From Candidatus Buchananbacteria bacterium RIFCSPHIGHO2_01_FULL_44_11 (GTDB lineage Bacteria; Patescibacteriota; Patescibacteriia; Buchananbacterales; UBA6539): a stretch of DNA of 36,066 bases. Location of the stretch: positions 1 to 36,066 of the forward strand of contig MHIE01000008.1 of assembly GCA_001817345.1 (NCBI GenBank), written 5' to 3'. Shown piece by piece: positions 31,225 through 36,066 of this stretch. Numbering within the stretch: position 1 is the first letter of the stretch; every line of letters begins with the position of its first letter. The notes beneath the pieces were generated by a model. That model was given only the letters and a program-made list of their open reading frames with translations, was not told where the DNA came from and searched no databases. A program made the position numbers and the translations under genes.

Positions 31225-32928
31225 ATGAAAAAAGAAAATTTTTTGTTAATAGCTATCTTGGTCTTGGCTGCGGTTTTACGGCTTTGGAACCTCACCGTAC
31301 CCGATTTAATGACTGATGACGCGGTTTATTCTCTGCGGGCACTGGGCTGGGTTGATTATTTAGCCAGCACCGCCCAAACCACGCCCTTGCAATGGTTTGG
31401 CAGTATACCCACTTGGGCTAATCTCTCTTTTCATGATGCTCCGCCTTTGGTGTTTTTAATCCAGCACCTCTTCTTTTTTATTTTTGGCGATAATCTTCTT
31501 GGCGCTCGGTTGCCTTTTGTTTTTTTCGGCGTCGGCACGGTTTACCTGGTTTATCTATTGGTTAAGTCTTTGAAATCAGCCGCTGCCGGCCTACTGGCCG
31601 CTTTAATTTTAGCCATTTTTTCTTTGCACATCTGGATCAGCCATCTGGGTTTTTTGGAAGGAGTGGAAATATTTTTTATCACCCTGACGGTTTTTTTTCT
31701 GGTCAAATTCAGCCAGACTAAACAAAAAAAGTTTTTGTACCTATTGGCTTTAAGTTTGGGCTTAACGTTTTTAACTAAGTACACGGCCTTTTTCCTTTTG
31801 CCGGTTATTCTGCTCTATTTTTTATTTTTTGAAAAAGGAATTTTTAAAACTAAAGCTTTTTGGTTGTCAGTCTTATTTTTCATTTTGGTTATTTCGCCGG
31901 TGATTATTTACAACTCAATGGTCTTTGCGACCCGCGGTCATTTTGATGCTGCCTTGTCTTCAATGGTCGGTATGCATCCGACGGATTTTCAGAACCTGAT
32001 CAATCGGGCACCCGGCGGCAATCCGCTGATTAATCTTAGTAACTTGATTAAAGAATTATTTTCTTTAGTCTCTTGGCCGATGCTTGGTCTAAGCTTTATT
32101 GCTTTTTTGTTTTTATTAGTCAGGCTGATAGTAAAAAAAGAAATTGATAAAAGAGGCGATATTTTAATTTTAGCCAGTTTCATTCTTTGCCTGGTGTTTT
32201 TAAGCCTCGGTCGTCTTTCCAGTGCTCATTTTTTATCTCTTTTAACGCCCTGGCTAGCGATTATTTTGGCTTTAGCGGTTTTTGGTTTGGTTGATTTTTT
32301 AGCAGTAAAATGGCTTAATTATGCTAAAAAACTAGTAGTGGTATTACTGATTTTAGTTTTAGGCTTTGAGTTGTTTTACGGCATTAACTCGCATTTCTTG
32401 TCACCGTCGCTAAGTTTTAATCCGCTGGTTTATTCAGCGGCTACGCCTCATCTGAATGAAAATTTGGGTTTTAACCAATTGGATCAATATTTACGTCAGA
32501 ATGTTTTCCCTCAAAACTTAGTTTTTTCGCGGTCAATAACAACCGAAGACTATACTTCAAAAATCGCGGAAAATTTTTTTAAGATTAAAACTTTTTATTT
32601 TATTGATGAAGCGGTTCACTGGTTTGCCTATACCTGGTATTTTGCCCATTATCAGCTTTATTACAGTCTGCCCATTGGTTCATTGTACAATGCCTTTAAG
32701 ACGGCGGGAGGTGAGGATCCAATTGCCATGATGCGCCAACAGGGCATTGAGAATTTTTATTTTATTTATCCGGTGTTGGATTCCGCAGTTGACCCAACCA
32801 AAAACAATCAGCCCTCAAGGCAAATCTCCATTGATTTTGCTAAAACCCTGGAAGAGCGCGGCATCCAACCGGTGGAAATAAAAAACCACTCTGGACAGGT
32901 GGCTTTTAAAGTTTATAAATTTAATTAA
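31225..32928 (+). CDS. GT39-family membrane glycosyltransferase (PMT/ArnT-like)
   Basis: This 567-aa protein has about ten to twelve membrane helices. The N-terminal external loop carries the acidic pair expected for GT-C enzymes (VPDLMTDDAVYSLRALGW, about residues 25-45), followed by SFHDAPPLVFLIQHLFFFIFGDNLLGARLPFVFFG. Such enzymes use polyprenyl-phosphate sugars to glycosylate proteins or lipids on the outer face. It lies 5 nt after the ligase gene. Its stop overlaps the stop of the convergent, broken GT4 gene by 3-4 nt. Confidence 0.88.
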   Translation: MKKENFLLIAILVLAAVLRLWNLTVPDLMTDDAVYSLRALGWVDYLASTAQTTPLQWFGSIPTWANLSFHDAPPLVFLIQHLFFFIFGDNLLGARLPFVFFGVGTVYLVYLLVKSLKSAAAGLLAALILAIFSLHIWISHLGFLEGVEIFFITLTVFFLVKFSQTKQKKFLYLLALSLGLTFLTKYTAFFLLPVILLYFLFFEKGIFKTKAFWLSVLFFILVISPVIIYNSMVFATRGHFDAALSSMVGMHPTDFQNLINRAPGGNPLINLSNLIKELFSLVSWPMLGLSFIAFLFLLVRLIVKKEIDKRGDILILASFILCLVFLSLGRLSSAHFLSLLTPWLAIILALAVFGLVDFLAVKWLNYAKKLVVVLLILVLGFELFYGINSHFLSPSLSFNPLVYSAATPHLNENLGFNQLDQYLRQNVFPQNLVFSRSITTEDYTSKIAENFFKIKTFYFIDEAVHWFAYTWYFAHYQLYYSLPIGSLYNAFKTAGGEDPIAMMRQQGIENFYFIYPVLDSAVDPTKNNQPSRQISIDFAKTLEERGIQPVEIKNHSGQVAFKVYKFN

Positions 32929-33216
32929 ACCTGGTAGACTTTTTTAGTTTCAGCAATCATCTTTTCTAAATTGAATTTTTCCTTTACCGCCATTGCCGCT
33001 TGGCGACCCAATGCTGCCGCCAAGTTTTTATTTTGGCTTAACTCTAAAATTACTTCAGCTAGTTCTTTGGGTTCGGCTGGCTTAACTAAAAGGCCGGATT
33101 TTTTGTTTTCAATCATCTCCAGTATGCCGCCGACGTTGGTGCTGACCAGGGGCAAACCGGCCGCCATCGCCTCCAAAATTGAATAGGGAAAGCCCTCTTT
33201 GACTGAAGAGCAAATG

Positions 33217-34362
33217 TAGAAATCAAACGCTTTTAAATATCGCCAGGCATTTTGTTTTGAGCCGAGTAATAAAAAGTTTTTTTCCAGCTGCTGATTTTTA
33301 ATTTCCGCTGTCAGTTTGCTTTTGTTTGGTCCATCGCCAATAACGCCAAAAATAATTTTGTCATTTTTTTCACAAACTAATTTTGCCGCTTCAATCAGAT
33401 ATCCCAGGCCTTTAGTGGGGTAAAAATTGGCAATGGTGCCGATTATTAGGTGGTAGCTGGTAGCTGGTAGCTGGTAGGTTGCCAGCAATTCATTTCTGGC
33501 TTGTTCTAGGCTTAAAAAATTAGGCTGAGCGATACCGTTGTGGATAGTAATTAATTTTTCCGTCGGCACGATTCTATTTTTTATGCCGGTACTTCTGTCA
33601 AACTCGGAAACGCAGATTAATTTGTCTTTAAATCGGCCAGAAAATTTTTCCGCGAATTTGTAAGACCATTTTTGCCAGCCAGGCATTGGCTCGTTAAAAA
33701 CAAAGCCGTGAACGGTGTAAATTATTTTTTTGATTCCGGCGGCCCGGCCGGCCAAACTGCCCAAAACGCCGGCCTTACTGCTGTTTAGGTGCAGAATATC
33801 CGGTTTAAGGCGTTTTGGGCAGTTTGGCCGGCCGGGCCGCCGGAATCAAAAAAATAATTTACACCGTTCACGGCTTTGTTTTTAACGAGCCAATGCCTGG
33901 CTGGCAAAAATGGTCTTACAAATTCGCGGAAAAATTTTCTGGCCGATTTAAAGACAAATTAATCTGCGTTTCCGAGTTTGACAGAAGTACCGGCATAAAA
34001 AATAGAATCGTGCCGACGGAAAAATTAATTACTATCCACAACGGTATCGCTCAGCCTAATTTTTTAAGCCTAGAACAAGCCAGAAATGAATTGCTGGCAA
34101 CCTACCAGCTACCAGCTACCAGCTACCACCTAATAATCGGCACCATTGCCAATTTTTACCCCACTAAAGGCCTGGGATATCTGATTGAAGCGGCAAAATT
34201 AGTTTGTGAAAAAAATGACAAAATTATTTTTGGCGTTATTGGCGATGGACCAAACAAAAGCAAACTGACAGCGGAAATTAAAAATCAGCAGCTGGAAAAA
34301 AACTTTTTATTACTCGGCTCAAAACAAAATGCCTGGCGATATTTAAAAGCGTTTGATTTCTA
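33217..34362. repeat. 554-bp inverted repeat with 38-bp spacer (inverted duplication)
   Basis: The left arm 33217-33770 and right arm 33809-34362 are reverse complements over 554 bp each. The two 180-aa translations in the track are identical, and every segment I compared base by base matched. The right arm carries an ORF (33815..34363) that is only the copied middle of the GT4 gene. Shared junction sequences TAGAAATCAAACGC (outer) and AAACGCC (inner) mark microhomology at both breakpoints. Confidence 0.92.
33452..33479. repeat. Heptamer tandem repeat GGTAGCT x4 inside the GT4 reading frame
   Basis: Three perfect GGTAGCT units and a fourth variant lie in coding sequence (on the coding strand CTACCAG, encoding TYQLPATSYH) just before the IIGTIANFYPTKG motif. 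The mirrored copy is at 34100-34127. The unit differs by one base from the CTAACAG heptamer at 16708. Confidence 0.88.
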
Positions 34363-34601
34363 GATAAGCCAGCCAGTCTTTCACCGGGTTGATTTCCCGG
34401 ACTAGATGTTTTAGCGGGTAAGTAACTATACTTTTTTCTTTGAGCAGAGAAAACAGCTCCTGGTTACCGCTGGCGGCGACAGCTATCTCGTAGCCTGACT
34501 GCTTTAGATTGGTCGCCAAATCAAAAATATAGCGCTGAGCGCCGCCAATTTCCGACTGGGTGACTAAATATAAAATTTTTGTAATTTGAGGCATTTTTAC
34601 C

Positions 34602-34657
34602 TTGACTGATAAGCCATTTTATATAATAATAATAGGGTAAAACTTATTAATAATCAA
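34602..34657. promoter_or_regulatory. Divergent promoters with overlapping -10 boxes (GT4 minus, epimerase plus)
   Basis: Minus strand: TTGATT (34657-34652), 17 bp, TATTAT (34634-34629). Plus strand: TTGACT (34602-34607), 17 bp, AATAAT (34625-34630). The -10 elements share two bases, so the two promoters should compete for polymerase. Confidence 0.55.
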
Positions 34658-34677
34658 GTTTGGAATTTTGCTAAAAT

Positions 34678-35634
34678 ATGGTGATTCTTGTCACTGGCGT
34701 TGCCGGTTTTATTGGTTCTTATGTTGCTAAGGCCCTGATTGACCGTGGCGATCAAGTAATTGGCATTGATAATTTTAATTCGTATTACAATCCAAAACTC
34801 AAAGAAGCCAGAATTAACGATTTTTTGGACGGGTATGATTTAAAACTCTATCGTTTGGATTTGGCCGATTTCTCAGGCTTGAAAAAAGTTTTTAGCGAAA
34901 ATCGAATTGATAAAATTTGCCACCTCGGCGCTCAGGCCGGGGTGCGCTATTCCCTGGAAAACCCCGAGCTTTATATCCAATCCAATATCGTCGGCACCCA
35001 TAATCTGCTGGAATTAGCCAAGCAAAATGAAGTGAAGGATTTTATTTTTGCTTCATCCGCCTCGGTTTATGGTGGTAACACTAAAGTGCCTTTTTCTGAG
35101 TCCGACCCTGTCACCAACCCGGTTTCGGTTTACGCCGCTACTAAAAGAACCAATGAACTTCAGGCCCATGTTTATCACCATCTTTTTGGTTTAAACTGTT
35201 TTGGTCTGCGTTTTTTTACCGTTTATGGCCCCTGGGGCCGGCCGGACATGGCCTTTTTTAAATTTAGCCCGTTAATTTCTTCCGGTCAGCCAATTGAGGT
35301 TTATAATCACGGTCAGCATCGCCGCGACTTTACTTATATTGACGATATTGTCGCCGGAGTTTTAGCCGCGGTTGATCGTTGCGCGGGGTATGAAATTTTC
35401 AATTTAGGCAATAACCAGCCGGTCGGCTTAGAAAGACTGATTGAACTGCTGGAAAGTAATCTGGGCAAAAAGGCTAAAAAGAATTATCTGCCGCTTCAGC
35501 CCGGGGATGTGATTGAGACTTACGCCGACATTTCTAAAGCCAAAAAAGTCTTAGGCTACCAGCCTAAGACAAAAATTGAAGAGGGCATTAAAAATTTCGT
35601 TAGTTGGTATAAAGATTATCAAGCTATTCTATAA
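34678..35634 (+). CDS. NAD-dependent SDR sugar epimerase, UDP-glucuronate 4-epimerase-like
   Basis: This 318-aa extended SDR enzyme would interconvert nucleotide sugars (UDP-GlcA/UDP-GalA in the best-matching subgroup) in the cytoplasm. It has the NAD motif VTGVAGFIGS at about 5-14, the acidic end of beta2 (GIDNFNSYYNPKLKEAR, typical of the GlcA epimerases), SSASVYG, the catalytic YAATK (Tyr-x-x-x-Lys), and FFTVYGPWGRPDMAFFKF. It lies between two group 4 glycosyltransferase genes and is followed directly by the next one with zero spacing. It therefore probably supplies the donor sugar for this cluster. The GlcA specificity is likely but not proven. Confidence 0.9.
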   Translation: MVILVTGVAGFIGSYVAKALIDRGDQVIGIDNFNSYYNPKLKEARINDFLDGYDLKLYRLDLADFSGLKKVFSENRIDKICHLGAQAGVRYSLENPELYIQSNIVGTHNLLELAKQNEVKDFIFASSASVYGGNTKVPFSESDPVTNPVSVYAATKRTNELQAHVYHHLFGLNCFGLRFFTVYGPWGRPDMAFFKFSPLISSGQPIEVYNHGQHRRDFTYIDDIVAGVLAAVDRCAGYEIFNLGNNQPVGLERLIELLESNLGKKAKKNYLPLQPGDVIETYADISKAKKVLGYQPKTKIEEGIKNFVSWYKDYQAIL

Positions 35635-36066
35635 ATGAGAATTTTAATTTTTTCTTTGGCTTATCATCCTTTTGTTGGTGGAGCCGAAGTCGCGATCAAA
35701 GAAATCACCGATCGGACTCCTGACGTGGAGTTTGATTTGGTCACGGTTAACTTAGACGGTCAGCAAAAACAGCAGGAACGTCTGGGCAAGGTTAATGTTC
35801 ACCGAGTCGGCCAGGGGAAGGCGAGCAAGTATTTTTTCCCCTGGCAAGGTTTCAAAGTTGCCCGGGAACTTCACTCAAAAAATAAATATGACGCGATTTG
35901 GGCGATGATGGCCAATCAAGCCGGCTTGGCCGCTTTGAAATTCAAGCAAAAGTTTCCCGATGTTAAGTATTTGCTGACCTTGCAAGAAGGGGACTCGGAA
36001 CTTGATATCATGGTCCGGACTTGGTTTATGCGGCCTCTATATAAAGCGATTTACCGCCGGGCCGAT
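35635..36066 (+). CDS. Group 4 glycosyltransferase, 5' part, runs off the window
   Basis: This gene is not in the ORF track because it has no stop before the edge. ATG 35635 directly follows the epimerase stop. The open frame continues for 144 codons: MRILIFSLAYHPFVGGAEVAIKEI..., then KYDAIWAMMANQAGLAALKFKQKFPDVKYLLTLQEGDSELD and MVRTWFMRPLYKAIYRRAD. The PFVGGAEVAI start is typical of the acceptor-binding half of GT4/GT-B enzymes. It would be co-transcribed with the epimerase. Confidence 0.85.
   Translation, partial: MRILIFSLAYHPFVGGAEVAIKEITDRTPDVEFDLVTVNLDGQQKQQERLGKVNVHRVGQGKASKYFFPWQGFKVARELHSKNKYDAIWAMMANQAGLAALKFKQKFPDVKYLLTLQEGDSELDIMVRTWFMRPLYKAIYRRAD

Larger units (their letters stand above)
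32925..34594 (-). pseudogene. Group 4 glycosyltransferase gene split by an inverted duplication
   Basis: The N-terminal fragment (34594 to 34349) encodes 82 residues: MPQITKILYLVTQSEIGGAQRYIF... to DWLAYLEIKR. The remaining 294 residues lie at 33809 to 32925 (LKPDILHLNSSKAGVLGSLAGRAAG... to the stop). They include the C-terminal sugar-nucleotide site SSVKEGFPYSILEAMAAGLPLVSTNVGGI. Joining 34349 to 33809 restores one 376-aa GT4 protein with no lost codon. Between them sit 539 bp that are an inverted copy of the gene's own middle. As sequenced, the gene is broken; the track's 32925..33764 and 34343..34594 ORFs are its pieces. The intact enzyme would transfer a sugar in glycan assembly. Confidence 0.88.

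Noticed and set aside
33815-34363. 182-aa plus-strand glycosyltransferase ORF
   Set aside because: It is the inverted copy of the middle of the minus-strand GT4 gene, with no true start or C-terminal domain, and is described as part of the inverted duplication.

Overview
The window looks like a chromosome segment of a Candidate Phyla Radiation (Patescibacteria, probably Parcubacteria-like) bacterium. This is inferred from gene content and style, not from a marker gene. The genes are short and tightly packed. Most starts lack a Shine-Dalgarno sequence. There is a PilT/pseudopilin set, a signal-peptide-bearing Thr/Ala/Ser-rich giant surface protein, a sigma factor/DUF5667-like anti-sigma pair, no recognisable outer-membrane gene, and many lineage-type hypotheticals. 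TGA is used as a normal stop (for example at 6149-6151 and 21671-21673), so the UGA=Gly recoding of Gracilibacteria/SR1 does not apply.

Layout. 1-2.1 kb: palindromic repeats and an ABC exporter. 2.35-2.7 kb: a small orphan gene with its own promoter, strong SD and terminator. 3.0-3.7 kb: a glycerophosphodiester phosphodiesterase. 3.7-8.6 kb: a MacA/MacB (YknXYZ)-type efflux operon made of an adaptor, an ATPase and two tandem permeases. 8.65-9.0 kb: a gap with a candidate structured RNA. 9.0-11.4 kb: histidine phosphatase, HU and a GT-B-like glycosyltransferase. 11.4-14.9 kb: three more orphan small genes on the minus strand, tRNA-Pro(CGG), a tRNA remnant, and rarA. 14.9-15.06 kb: a MITE-like element. 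15.1-21.7 kb: a plus-strand run of NUDIX, PilT, hypotheticals, a methyltransferase, a pseudopilin, membrane proteins and a catalytically dead HtrA-like protein. 21.8-23.9 kb: a minus-strand HTH protein and a sigma/anti-sigma pair. 24.2-28.0 kb: the 1243-aa surface protein behind a structured leader. 28.2-36.1 kb: a surface-polysaccharide/glycosylation region (TPR protein, Wzy/WaaL-like ligase, GT39, a disrupted GT4, a UDP-glucuronate-epimerase-like SDR and a partial GT).

Taken together, the right half reads as cell-envelope construction: regulation (sigma/anti-sigma), a surface layer, and the glycans likely to decorate it. The most striking structures are five. (1) A 554-bp inverted duplication, with a 38-bp spacer and microhomology at both junctions, splits a GT4 gene. 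(2) A family of heptanucleotide tandem repeats includes one inside that GT4 reading frame. (3) Four orphan monocistronic genes carry strong SD sequences in a genome region otherwise nearly devoid of them. (4) A 136-bp MITE-like element has 19-bp terminal inverted repeats and a 5-bp direct flank repeat. (5) Two uncharacterised structured-RNA candidates are present.
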